Positions 36,744 through 45,345 of a DNA stretch of 64,000 nucleotides are shown one piece after another. Origin of the DNA: Mycobacterium sp. ELW1. Its GTDB lineage: Bacteria > Actinomycetota > Actinomycetes > Mycobacteriales > Mycobacteriaceae. How positions within the stretch are numbered: position 1 is the stretch's first letter; each line of letters starts with the position of its first letter. The notes under the pieces are model-generated. The model was not told the DNA's origin. It searched no databases and was given only the letters and a program-made list of their open reading frames with translations. The stretch spans positions 2,418,001 to 2,482,000 of the forward strand of contig NZ_CP032155.1 in assembly GCF_008329905.1 (NCBI RefSeq), read 5' to 3'. The translations under genes were made by a program, and so were the position numbers.

Positions 36744-38012
36744 GTGACCGATTTCGACGTGGTGGACTTCTTCACCGACGAAGCGCTGGTGCCCGACCCG
36801 TACCCCTACTTCGACCACCTGCGGGCGAAGTGCCCGGTGACCCCGGCGACGGCCTTCAACGTGCTGGCGGTCACCGGATACGAGGCGGCGCTGAGCGTGT
36901 ACAAGAATCCGGCCTTCTCGTCGTGTGTCTCGGTGGCGGGACCGTTCTCCGGCATGCCGATCACCCCGGGCGCGACCGATGATGTGTCGGAGCTGATCGA
37001 GCAGCATGGCGCCGGTGTACCGATGGGCGAACACATCACCTCGCAGGATCCGCCGCTGCACACCCGTACGCGCAGCCTGATGAACACGCTGCTGACCCCC
37101 AAGCGCCTGAAAGAGAACGAAGACTTCATGTGGCGGCTGGCCGATCAGCAGCTGGATACCTTTCTGGCCAAGGGCGGATGCGAGTTCCTCACCGATTACG
37201 CAAAACCGTTCTCGCTGTTGGTCATCGCCGACCTGCTGGGTGTGCCGGCCGAGGACCGGGAAGAGTTCACCACGGTCTTCGCCAACGAGACGGTCGGCGA
37301 GATCGGCTCCGACGCTCCCGCCTCCCACAACCCGCTGGAGTGGTTGAACGACCGGTTCTATCGCTACCTCGACGAACGTCGCCGCAGCCCGCGTGAGGAT
37401 GTCCTCACCGGGTTGGCACTGGCCAAGTATGACGACGGGTCGACGCCGGATCTCTCGGACGTGGTGAACCTGTCGACGTTCCTGTTCGCCGCGGGCAGCG
37501 AGACGACGACAAAGCTGGTCAGCTCGGCGGTGCGGTTCATCGGTGACAACCCGGGATTCGAGGAGCTGTTACGCAACGACCGCAGCAGGATTCCGGCCTT
37601 CTGCGAAGAGACGTTACGGATGGAGAGCCCGGTCAAGGCGCATTTCCGGATGGCCCGAACCACGACCACGATCGGCGACGTGAGGGTTCCGGCCGGAACG
37701 ATCGTGATGCTGCTGCCGGGAGCGTGCAACCGGGACGCGAGCAAGTTCGAGGACCCGCACGAGTTCCGCGCCGACCGGCCGAATGTCCGCGAACACATCG
37801 CATTCATCCGCGGGGCACACTCGTGTCCCGGCGCACCGCTGGCCCGGGCGGAAGGCCGGATTTCACTGAACCGGATCCTCGATCGCATGACCGACATCAC
37901 GATCTCGGAAGCCGACCACGGTCCCGCCGGCGACCGGCACTACCGCTATGAGCCGACCTTCATCATGCGCGGGCTCAGCGAGCTGCACATCACGTTCACG
38001 CCGGTCGGCTAG
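36744..38012 (+). CDS. Cytochrome P450, second
   Basis: A 422-residue P450 with I-helix AAGSETTT and ExxR in FCEETLRMESP. The haem loop is FIRGAHSCPGAPLARAEG, where Arg-Gly-Ala replaces the usual Gly-x-Gly; this variant is seen in several actinobacterial P450s. The start is the GTG at 36744 (GAGGAG upstream) rather than an in-frame ATG overlapping the ALDH gene. It differs clearly from the P450 at 31796, so the pathway likely has two oxidation steps. Confidence 0.92.
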   Translation: MTDFDVVDFFTDEALVPDPYPYFDHLRAKCPVTPATAFNVLAVTGYEAALSVYKNPAFSSCVSVAGPFSGMPITPGATDDVSELIEQHGAGVPMGEHITSQDPPLHTRTRSLMNTLLTPKRLKENEDFMWRLADQQLDTFLAKGGCEFLTDYAKPFSLLVIADLLGVPAEDREEFTTVFANETVGEIGSDAPASHNPLEWLNDRFYRYLDERRRSPREDVLTGLALAKYDDGSTPDLSDVVNLSTFLFAAGSETTTKLVSSAVRFIGDNPGFEELLRNDRSRIPAFCEETLRMESPVKAHFRMARTTTTIGDVRVPAGTIVMLLPGACNRDASKFEDPHEFRADRPNVREHIAFIRGAHSCPGAPLARAEGRISLNRILDRMTDITISEADHGPAGDRHYRYEPTFIMRGLSELHITFTPVG

Positions 38013-38035
38013 ACCATCAGAGAAGGAGAACGCCC

Positions 38036-38917
38036 ATGACCGGAAAGCTGGAAGGCAAGGTCGCTTTCATCACCGGAGCGGCCCGCGGCCAGGGCCGCGC
38101 CCACGCGGTCGCGATGGCCAGAGAGGGTGCCGACATCATCGCCGTCGACATCTGTCGCGACATTCCGTCGAACCCCTATCCGTTGGCCACACTGGACGAC
38201 CTGTCGGAAACCGAACGTGCCATCAAAGAGCTCGGACGCCGGGTGCTGGCCCGGGTGGCCGACGTCCGTGAGCGCCACGAGCTGCGCGATGCGGTCGAGG
38301 CGGGGGTGGCCGACTTCGGCACGATCGACATCGTCGTCGCCAACGCCGGCATCCTGCCGATGGCGATGGGCCGTCCGCACGACGCGATGTCGTTCGTCGA
38401 CGCCAGCGATGTGGATCTGCTCGGTGTGATGAACACCGTCGCGGTCACCGTGCCGCACCTGCCCAACGGTGCCTCGGTCATCGTCACCGGGTCGACGGCA
38501 GGCATGATCCGCGGCACCACCGACAACCCGAACATGGGACCGGGCGGTCGCGGCTACGGGTGGAGCAAGCGCGTCATCATCGAGTACGTCGAAGAGATGG
38601 CGATCGCGCTGGCGGACAGGATGATTCGCGTCAACGCCATCCACCCGACGAACTGCAACACCCATCTGCTGCAGAACGACGGGATGTACAGCATGTTCCG
38701 GCCCGATCTGACCCAGGCCGGCCAGCAGGCGACCCGCGAAGACGCCGAGCCGTTGTTCACGATCTTCCAGGCGATGCCGATCCCGTACATCGAGCCGGAG
38801 GACATGGCCAACCTCGGGGTGTTCCTCGCCAGCGACGACAGCCGCTACATCACCGGGCAACAAATCAGGGTTGACGCCGGTTCGCTGCTCAAGTGGCCCA
38901 ACGGACCCGGGGGATAG
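38036..38917 (+). CDS. Mycofactocin-coupled short-chain dehydrogenase
   Basis: A 293-residue SDR with TGAARGQGRAHAVAMAREGA and VDIC, followed by the insertion (NPYPLATLDDLSETERAIKE) that marks the mycofactocin-coupled SDR subfamily, which includes carveol dehydrogenases. These enzymes hold NAD tightly and pass electrons to mycofactocin. The catalytic site is YGWSK, with NAGI earlier. AAGGAG lies 9 bases upstream. It suggests that the cluster oxidises a secondary alcohol, perhaps terpenoid or steroid-like. The mycofactocin genes are not in the window. Confidence 0.9.
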   Translation: MTGKLEGKVAFITGAARGQGRAHAVAMAREGADIIAVDICRDIPSNPYPLATLDDLSETERAIKELGRRVLARVADVRERHELRDAVEAGVADFGTIDIVVANAGILPMAMGRPHDAMSFVDASDVDLLGVMNTVAVTVPHLPNGASVIVTGSTAGMIRGTTDNPNMGPGGRGYGWSKRVIIEYVEEMAIALADRMIRVNAIHPTNCNTHLLQNDGMYSMFRPDLTQAGQQATREDAEPLFTIFQAMPIPYIEPEDMANLGVFLASDDSRYITGQQIRVDAGSLLKWPNGPGG

Positions 38918-38927
38918 GAGCACACCG

Positions 38928-39023
38928 ATGGGAGCGGTCATCATGCTCGGCACGCTGCTCGGCCTGATCGTGCTGATCTTCGGACTGGTCATCTACCTCG
39001 ACCCGGAAGCGCGCGACCGGTGA
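38928..39023 (+). CDS. 31-residue single-pass membrane microprotein
   Basis: Short gene with ATG at 38928 and GGAG upstream (38917-38920). It encodes one hydrophobic helix (MLGTLLGLIVLIFGLVIYLD) and a charged tail PEARDR. Its stop overlaps the GTG start of the next membrane protein (GTGA). Translational coupling and clean membrane-helix composition argue it is real. It may be a subunit or stabiliser of the AveC-like protein. Confidence 0.65.
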   Translation: MGAVIMLGTLLGLIVLIFGLVIYLDPEARDR

Positions 39024-39796
39024 CGCCGGTGATGATCGCCGGCCAGACCTTCGCCTATGTCGGCGGATTCGTGTTGCTGGCGGTCGGGGTTTTCCTCAGC
39101 GTGCGCCGCGGGCGCATTCACCCGCTGCTGCTGGTGTCGATCTCGGCGATCTCGTTCTCATGGATCGAGGCGCCCTACGACTGGGCGATGTACGCCCAGT
39201 TCCCGCCCGCACTGCCACGCATGCCGTCGTGGTGGCCGATGAACATGACGTGGGGTGGTGGCCTGCCGTCTGCGGTGCCCATCGGGTACATCTCGTACTT
39301 CGTGTTCCCGGCGGTGATCGGCGCCGCCGTCGGCCGGTGGCTGGTGAGGCGCTTCGGATGGCGCAGGCCGCAGACGCTTCTGCTCACCGGCTTCGGCGTC
39401 GGGTTCTGCTGGGCGCTGTTCTTCAATGCGGTCATCGGCGCCCAACTCGGGGTGTTCTACTACGGCTACGTGATTCCGGGGCTGGCGATCTTCGAGGGAA
39501 CCAAGCACCAGTACCCGATCTACGACTCGATCGCGATGGGCGTGCAGATGATGGTGTTCGCCTACCTGCTGGGCCGCACAGATGAGCAGGGGCGCAACGT
39601 GATCGAGGTATGGGCGGACAAACGTTCCGCCGGCAAGGCCGGCGCCGGGGTCCTCTCCGTTGTTGCGGTGATCGTCGTGGGTCATGTGCTGTACGGGGCG
39701 GTCTTCGCGCCGCATCTCGTCACCAAACTCGCGGGGTACGTGACCGTCGGTCCGACCGAGCAGTTGTTCCCCGGCGTGCCGAATCAGCCGCGATAG
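39020..39796 (+). CDS. AveC-like polytopic membrane protein
   Basis: A 258-residue protein with about 6-7 membrane helices. Conserved-looking polar motifs sit between helices: WIEAPYDWAMYAQFPPALP and FEGTKHQYPIYDS. It resembles proteins annotated as spirocyclase AveC family in mycobacteria, though I judge this only from pattern. AveC acts in avermectin spiroketal formation; here it would be a membrane enzyme of hydrophobic-compound metabolism. GTG start coupled to the microprotein. It converges with the ALDH gene with a 13-bp overlap of ends. Confidence 0.75.
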   Translation: MTPVMIAGQTFAYVGGFVLLAVGVFLSVRRGRIHPLLLVSISAISFSWIEAPYDWAMYAQFPPALPRMPSWWPMNMTWGGGLPSAVPIGYISYFVFPAVIGAAVGRWLVRRFGWRRPQTLLLTGFGVGFCWALFFNAVIGAQLGVFYYGYVIPGLAIFEGTKHQYPIYDSIAMGVQMMVFAYLLGRTDEQGRNVIEVWADKRSAGKAGAGVLSVVAVIVVGHVLYGAVFAPHLVTKLAGYVTVGPTEQLFPGVPNQPR

Positions 39797-41238
39797 ATCG
39801 ATTTGAGGTCCTGATAGGCGGCCAGGCCTTCGGGCCCGAGTTCCCGACCCAGCCCACTGGCCTTCACACCGCCGAACGGTGCTGTCGGATCGGGCAGGTA
39901 GTGGTTAATTCCCACCGTTCCCGACCGCACGCGGCGGGCGACGGCCAGCCCGCGTTCCGGATCGGTGGTCCACACCGACCCGCCGAGGCCGTAGGCGTTG
40001 GCATTCGCGATCCGCACCGCGTCGTCATCGTCGTCGCAGCCGATGATCGTCAGCACCGGCCCGAAGATCTCCTCCCGGGCGATCGCGTCGTCGTTGTCGA
40101 CGTCGGCGAAAACCGTTGGCGTGACGAACCACCCGGTTTCGCGGTCCGTCGGCCGGGTGCCTCCGGTGGTCAACCGTGCCCCGCGATGTGCGGCGGCGGC
40201 GATCGCTGATTCGACGTTGTCGCGCTGGCGGGCGCTGACCAGCGGACCGATCTGGGTGGCCGGATCCAGTGAATCGCCGACGGTCAACGACGCGGCCAGG
40301 GCGGTGACGGTCTCGACGACTTCGGCGTAGCGGCTCCGGGGTGCGAGTATCCGCGTCCCGATGAAGCAGGTCTGGCCGTTGTTGAGCAGCGTTGCGGCGA
40401 AGAACTTTTCGCCGATCACACCCAGGTCGAGGTCGGCGTCGTCGAGGATGATCGCCGCCGACTTGCCGCCGAGTTCGAGTGTGACCGGACGCAACAGCTC
40501 GCCACACACCCGCGCTATCTCGCGGCCGACCCGCGTCGAGCCGGTGAACGCCACCTTGTCGACACCGGGATGGGCTGCCAGGTAGGCCCCGGTTCGGCCG
40601 CCGCCGGGTACCACGTTGATCACGCCGGGCGGGATATCGGACTCGGCGACGGCCTCGGCGAACAGGGCGGCGTCGAACACCGTCTCCGGTGCCGGCTTGA
40701 TGACGAACGTGCAGCCGGCCGCCAGACCCGGGGCGTACTTGAACGCGCTGAGCACCTGCGGGAAGTTCCACGGCACGATCGCGGCCACCACGCCGACCGG
40801 CGTCCGGGTGATGGTCCCCGAACCTCCCAGCAGGCCAGGGCGTTCGGTGTCGAAGTGCTCGGCGCACAGTTGTGCGTAGTACCGCAGCAGCACCGAGGGG
40901 AAGACCGCCTCGAGCTGGCCGGCGATCGCGATGGGCATGCCGTTCTGGGCGCTGACGGCGTGAGCGAGCTGTCCGCTGCGGCGGTCGAGGGCGTCGGCAA
41001 GGGATTCCATCGCCGCGGCCCGTTTGTCTGCGGGCCAGTTCGGCCAGCCGTCGCCGGCGTCGAACGCCGTCCGGGCGGCGCAGACCGCCGCGTCGATGTC
41101 GGCCTCGACGCCGGCGGCGACGGCGCCGAGTCGCTGCTCGTCGTTGGGAGAGACCACAACGATCTCGTCATTCGAGCTCGGTGTGGTCCACCGGCCCCCG
41201 ATCAGGAATGTGTTGTGGTGGGTGCTCATGCGGCACAA
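39784..41238 (-). CDS. Aldehyde dehydrogenase, second
   Basis: A 484-residue ALDH with VPWNFPQVLSAFKYAPGLAA, FTGSTRVGREIA, LELGGKSAAII and the Cys in NNGQTCFIGTR. All catalytic residues are present. I take the TTG at 41238 as start because GGAGG stands eight bases upstream of it, while the ATG at 41229 would be 17 bases from that site. The start lies inside the stem of a long inverted repeat, hinting at translational or operator control. It may serve the same pathway from the opposite strand. Confidence 0.9.
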   Translation of the reverse strand: MCRMSTHHNTFLIGGRWTTPSSNDEIVVVSPNDEQRLGAVAAGVEADIDAAVCAARTAFDAGDGWPNWPADKRAAAMESLADALDRRSGQLAHAVSAQNGMPIAIAGQLEAVFPSVLLRYYAQLCAEHFDTERPGLLGGSGTITRTPVGVVAAIVPWNFPQVLSAFKYAPGLAAGCTFVIKPAPETVFDAALFAEAVAESDIPPGVINVVPGGGRTGAYLAAHPGVDKVAFTGSTRVGREIARVCGELLRPVTLELGGKSAAIILDDADLDLGVIGEKFFAATLLNNGQTCFIGTRILAPRSRYAEVVETVTALAASLTVGDSLDPATQIGPLVSARQRDNVESAIAAAAHRGARLTTGGTRPTDRETGWFVTPTVFADVDNDDAIAREEIFGPVLTIIGCDDDDDAVRIANANAYGLGGSVWTTDPERGLAVARRVRSGTVGINHYLPDPTAPFGGVKASGLGRELGPEGLAAYQDLKSIYRG

Positions 41239-41280
41239 GGTAATGACCTCCCCCAGGCGGTGGTGTCACCTTGTGCCGCA
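41229..41280. promoter_or_regulatory. Long inverted repeat over the ALDH translation start
   Basis: Perfect 13-bp arms (TGCGGCACAAGGT at 41229-41241 and its complement at 41268-41280) with a 26-base loop. In the mRNA of the ALDH gene the start codon falls in the stem and the GGAGG in the loop. It could be a protein operator or an RNA switch controlling translation. Confidence 0.55.
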
Positions 41281-41318
41281 ATGAGCCCGATCGAGCGTCG
41301 GAATTATCCCTTCCGGGG

Positions 41319-41555
41319 TTACGGTGCGTAGCAGCGTTCGTCGTTGTTGACGTTGATCCAGCAGTTGGGGCTGATGAAGTGAGCGCCCGGACCGGGCACG
41401 TTCAGGACGCAGTTGGGTCCATCCAGGTGGTAACCGATGCCGCAGCCGTCGGCTGCGCTTGCGGTGGGGGCGAAGCCCAGGCCCAGGGCCAGCGCGCCGG
41501 CGGCGACGGCACTGGCGAAAAGTCCTGTGGCACGCTTCGAGATCTGTGCAGTCAT
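41319..41555 (-). CDS. Small secreted Cys-containing protein
   Basis: A 78-residue protein with a clear signal peptide (KRATGLFASAVAAGALALGL, cleavage after PTASA). A mature part of about 43 residues carries four Cys (DGCGIGYH, PNCVLN, PNCWIN, ERCYAP), probably two disulfides. The ATG at 41555 is chosen because longer in-frame starts put non-signal sequence before the export signal. Similar small exported proteins occur in mycobacteria; the function is unknown. Confidence 0.75.
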   Translation of the reverse strand: MTAQISKRATGLFASAVAAGALALGLGFAPTASAADGCGIGYHLDGPNCVLNVPGPGAHFISPNCWINVNNDERCYAP

Positions 41556-41759
41556 CGTGTCCTCCGAGTTGTCAGTTCTGTGGTGTGTGGTCCGCTCCGG
41601 TTGAGCGAGGCTCGAAACGAATAGTGCGCTCGGCCACACCACTCGTCTGTCCGCCGAGCGGATGGTGACCGGGACGAATCGTGGATCCACCGATCGGGGG
41701 ATATCCCCCCATTCGGCGCCCGATCGGCAAATACTGGATGGGCAACGACAGGGGGCGCC

Positions 41760-43202
41760 ATGGGTACAGCGGCGTATATCGGGGGAATCGGCGGCTTTGC
41801 GGTGGCGCTCGGGGTCGGCGCCGCGGTGACGGCGGGCTGTGGCGTCGCGTCGGCCGACTCGGCGGAGTCCGGATCCTCGGCAACGCACTCGACGTCGGCC
41901 TCCCGCTCGGCAATCGGCCATGCGCAGCGAACCAAACCCAAAGTCGCCGCCGTGTCCCGGCCGTCAAAGACGCTGCCGGCCAACCCAACTCGGGTGGTCA
42001 CGACACGCACGAGCGCGGCTGCCGTCGCCACGTCACCGGTCACCACCAAGGTCGGCTGGGTGACCGGACCCAACACCTCCACCCCGGGCAGATTCGGTGT
42101 CTACGGCACCGACGTCGGCATCATGTGGGACAACGGCATGGCCGGGGACAAGCGTCAGGTGCTGATGATCTTCGGCGACACCTTCAGCGGCCCCAACATG
42201 ACGGGCAACTGGCGCTCCAACGTATTGCTGCGAACCGCTGACCCGATCAACCGTGTGTTCGCACCCGGTTCGACCACCGACCCGTTCGCCGGGTCGCCGC
42301 TGGCTTCGCCGGGCATGTCCAAACAGGTGATTGCCGGCAGCGCCCGCACTCTCGGCCCGTTCGGTTCCCAGGTGACGGTCATTCCGACCGCGGCCATCTC
42401 GGTGCCGTACGACAACCAGTACGGCGCGCGCCAGTACGTCAACTTCATGTCGGTGCGGTCCTGGGACTTCGGCGGCGCGTGGACCACCAACTACTCCGCG
42501 ATCGCCTACTCCGACGACAACGGTCAGAACTGGACGGTGGCGCCGCAGACCGTCCGGGCCGCGAGCTGGCTGCGCTCGTCCACCCCATTCGTTTACGGAA
42601 ATCAGAACTTTCAGCAGGGCGCCTTTGTGAAGCCACCCGCGGATTCGCCGGATGCGGGTTACGTGTTCTCCTATGGCACACCGTCGGGTCGGCTCGGATC
42701 GGCGTATCTGTCACGGGTCAGTGAGACCGACATCCTCGATCTGACGAAATACCAGTACTGGAACGGCACCGACTGGGTGACGGGCAAGCCCGGCGCCGCG
42801 GTGCCCATCCTGCCGACCACCCGAAGCAACCAGTACGCCGGCGGAATCCTGGGCCAGTTGGGCTTGTTCTTCGGCAGCTGGGTGGCCGGTGTCTTCGGAG
42901 TGGGCGGCCCCAGCGGGCATGTCAGCGAGCTGTCGGTGCAGTACAACACCTATCTGAACAAGTACGTGGCGATGTACTCGAGCAGCGTCGGCAGCGTGAT
43001 CATCCGCACCGCCGACACACCGCAGGGCACCTGGTCGGCGCCGACCACGCTGGTGACCTCGGTGCAGTATCCGGGGCTCTACGCCCCGATGATGGACCCG
43101 TGGTCCACCGGCCAGGACATCTACTGGAACATGTCGGTCTGGGGAAGCTACAACGTGCTGCTGATGAAGACGACGCTGGGCGGCGCCGAGGCTCAGGCCT
43201 GA
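41760..43202 (+). CDS. Secreted DUF4185 protein, probable endo-D-arabinanase (GH183 type)
   Basis: A 480-residue exported protein. It has a signal-like N-terminus (GGFAVALGVGAAVTAGCGVA with ASA after it), a low-complexity Ser/Thr/Ala linker to about residue 90, and then a DUF4185 domain. The domain contains GVYGTDVGIMWDNG, LMIFGDTFSGPNM, SYGTPSGRLGSAYLSR, KYVAMYSSSVGSV and YAPMMDPWSTGQDIYWNMSV. DUF4185 proteins in mycobacteria were shown to include endo-D-arabinofuranases (GH183) acting on arabinogalactan or lipoarabinomannan. Acidic residues of the domain are present but catalytic ones cannot be assigned here. Likely a cell-wall remodelling enzyme. Confidence 0.82.
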   Translation: MGTAAYIGGIGGFAVALGVGAAVTAGCGVASADSAESGSSATHSTSASRSAIGHAQRTKPKVAAVSRPSKTLPANPTRVVTTRTSAAAVATSPVTTKVGWVTGPNTSTPGRFGVYGTDVGIMWDNGMAGDKRQVLMIFGDTFSGPNMTGNWRSNVLLRTADPINRVFAPGSTTDPFAGSPLASPGMSKQVIAGSARTLGPFGSQVTVIPTAAISVPYDNQYGARQYVNFMSVRSWDFGGAWTTNYSAIAYSDDNGQNWTVAPQTVRAASWLRSSTPFVYGNQNFQQGAFVKPPADSPDAGYVFSYGTPSGRLGSAYLSRVSETDILDLTKYQYWNGTDWVTGKPGAAVPILPTTRSNQYAGGILGQLGLFFGSWVAGVFGVGGPSGHVSELSVQYNTYLNKYVAMYSSSVGSVIIRTADTPQGTWSAPTTLVTSVQYPGLYAPMMDPWSTGQDIYWNMSVWGSYNVLLMKTTLGGAEAQA

Positions 43203-43594
43203 GCGGCCGGCGCGAAGAATTCCAGCGTGATGCCGTCGGGATCGCGGAAGCTCAGCCCGGAACCGTAGTCCGCGTCCACGATTCCGCCGTGGCTGATGCC
43301 CAGCTCGTCGAGACGGGCTTGCCAGCGCTCGAGGTCGGCGCGCTCCGCGCAACCGAAACCGATGTGATCCAGGCCGACGTTGTGCTCGCTGAACGGCTGA
43401 TCCGACGGCGCGGTGGTGTGTTGGTGCACCCCGAACAGGGTTCCGTTGTCCAGCAGAAACACCGAATGATGGAAGCCGGCATCGGTGTCCTCGTCGAGCA
43501 CCGGATCCGAGCCGATGAGAGCTCGGTACCAGGGCACGCTCACTGATAGGTCACGCACCGTGACCGCGACGTGGGCAAGAGCGGGAAACGACAT
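43193..43594 (-). CDS. VOC family protein, second
   Basis: A 133-residue vicinal-oxygen-chelate fold protein: LAHVAVTVRDLSVSVPWYRA, then VGLDHIGFGC and SFRDPDGITLEFF, which supply the His/His/Glu-type metal positions. The substrate is unknown. The end overlaps the DUF4185 gene end by 10 bp (convergent). It lies 24 bp downstream of the amidohydrolase gene on the same strand, so probably co-transcribed. Confidence 0.86.
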   Translation of the reverse strand: MSFPALAHVAVTVRDLSVSVPWYRALIGSDPVLDEDTDAGFHHSVFLLDNGTLFGVHQHTTAPSDQPFSEHNVGLDHIGFGCAERADLERWQARLDELGISHGGIVDADYGSGLSFRDPDGITLEFFAPAAQA

Positions 43595-43618
43595 GGGACA
43601 ACCTTTCTGGTGGTGGGT

Positions 43619-45328
43619 CTAACAACACGTATGACGGGGATGGTCCGACAAATGTTCATGCGGACCCGGATCGGTGCCGCTGACCGCGCCGACGAACGCG
43701 CCCAGATCGATACGCTCGCCGCTCAACCAGGTGCCGCTCACGGTGGCCTTGTCCGCCAGTTCGGCGGGATCCACCGCGTAGGGGTCGGCGGCCAGCTCGA
43801 CGAAATCGGCGAGCTTACCCACCTCGAGTGAGCCGATCAGATTGTCGCGGTGCAGCGTCCGGGCGGCGTTGATGGTGTGCGCCCGCAGGGCGTGGTCGAG
43901 GCTGATGCATTGCTCGGCGCCGTGAACGCTGCCGGCCCGGGTGCGCCGGGTCACCGCGGTCTGGATATTGAGCACCGGGGTCGGCGGCGATACCGACCCG
44001 TCGTTGTGCAGCGAGACCACCGCACCCGAGGCCACCGCGTCGGCGAAAGCTCCCCACCGGCTGCCGTGCTCGTAGTCGAAGATCTGCCCGTCCAGCAGAT
44101 CGCCCCAGTAGTAGTACTGGAACGGCGCCATCGAGACGTGCACGCCGAGCCGTGCTGCCCGGTCGAACTGTTCGCGGGTGCCCGCCCCGAGATGCTCCAG
44201 ACGCCAACGATGGTCGCTACCTACGAGATTGTGGCGATTCAGGGCGCCCTCATAGGCGTCCAGTGCCAAGTCGATGGCGAGATCGCCGTTGGCGTGGAAG
44301 GCCATCTGCCAGCCGGTGGGAGCAGCGACATCCAGGACGGTGTCGAGCTGTTCGAGGGTGTAGTTCATCGACTGCGGCCCACCGGCCACCGCCGGGTCGA
44401 TGCCGGCGGTTCTGGTCGCTTCGGTGCTCAGATAGGGAAAGGAGATCGCGATGTTGCCGATCCAGGGCGAGCCGTCGGTCCACAGTTTGACGCCTTGCTT
44501 GACGAGTAATTGCTCAGCGACGCTGAAGGTTTCGGCATTGTTGTAGGTGTCGGTGGTCGACATCTCCCACATGCTCACCCGAAGCGGGCAGGACGGTGTT
44601 GCGGCCAGCGCTTCGTAGGCGCCCTTGAACTTCGGGTCGTAGGTCATGTCGGAGGTCGAGGTGTACCCGCCGCGTGACATCCAGGCGTAGTACTCGGCCG
44701 CACTGACCAGCGGGTTGCCCAGCTGGGCCAGGATCGGCCCGGCGACGGCGAGCAGCACCGCGGTCTCGAACCCTTGACCGTTGAGGCTGCCGTCGGGATT
44801 TCGGCCGAAGTGGGCGCCGACCGGATCGGCAGGCGCAGTGACATCCCAGCCGCGCTCCTTCATCACCGCGGTGTTGAAATACACGCCGTGGCCGGAATTG
44901 TCGGTGACCACCGCGAGCCGCTCGCCGAAGATCCGGTCGAGTTCGGCGACCTTCGGGGAGGGACGCTTGTGTAGCAATGCGTCGAAGCCCGCGAACAACA
45001 GCGGGGTGGCCGGATCTGTGGTGGCGACCGCATCGGCGAAGATCGCCTCGACATCCTGCCAGGTTGGTGCGTCCCATGGTGCAATCGAGCGGGCCGGAGG
45101 CTGGGTGGCGACACCGCTCATCACCGGATGGCTATGCGGTTCAACGAATCCCGGCAACAGGGCGGCCGCACCGGTGTCGATCACCTCGGCGTCCGGGCAT
45201 CGCGCCTGGCACTGCGCCAATGATCCGACCGCCACGATCACCCCGTCGGACACGGCGACGGCCTCGGCCCGCGGCTGGTCGGGATCCATCGTGATGACCG
45301 TTGCGGCGGTGAGGATTTTGCTGGACAT
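43619..45328 (-). CDS. Amidohydrolase, YtcJ-like (amidohydrolase 3 family)
   Basis: A 569-residue metal-dependent hydrolase. ALLPGFVEPHSHPVMSG carries the HxH metal site. MAFHANGDLAIDLALDAYEG and HRWRLEHLGAGTREQFDRAA give later His residues, and VVSLHNDGSVSPPTPVLNIQ the catalytic Asp region. The family cleaves amides such as N-substituted formamides; the real substrate is not known. The ATG at 45328 is taken because it begins the beta-sandwich segment (MSSKILTAATVITMDP). The longer frame overlaps the neighbour gene. Ends with an unusual His/Cys tail (HPRHTCC). Confidence 0.87.
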   Translation of the reverse strand: MSSKILTAATVITMDPDQPRAEAVAVSDGVIVAVGSLAQCQARCPDAEVIDTGAAALLPGFVEPHSHPVMSGVATQPPARSIAPWDAPTWQDVEAIFADAVATTDPATPLLFAGFDALLHKRPSPKVAELDRIFGERLAVVTDNSGHGVYFNTAVMKERGWDVTAPADPVGAHFGRNPDGSLNGQGFETAVLLAVAGPILAQLGNPLVSAAEYYAWMSRGGYTSTSDMTYDPKFKGAYEALAATPSCPLRVSMWEMSTTDTYNNAETFSVAEQLLVKQGVKLWTDGSPWIGNIAISFPYLSTEATRTAGIDPAVAGGPQSMNYTLEQLDTVLDVAAPTGWQMAFHANGDLAIDLALDAYEGALNRHNLVGSDHRWRLEHLGAGTREQFDRAARLGVHVSMAPFQYYYWGDLLDGQIFDYEHGSRWGAFADAVASGAVVSLHNDGSVSPPTPVLNIQTAVTRRTRAGSVHGAEQCISLDHALRAHTINAARTLHRDNLIGSLEVGKLADFVELAADPYAVDPAELADKATVSGTWLSGERIDLGAFVGAVSGTDPGPHEHLSDHPRHTCC

Positions 45329-45345
45329 GTGACCCCTTGGTGGTA

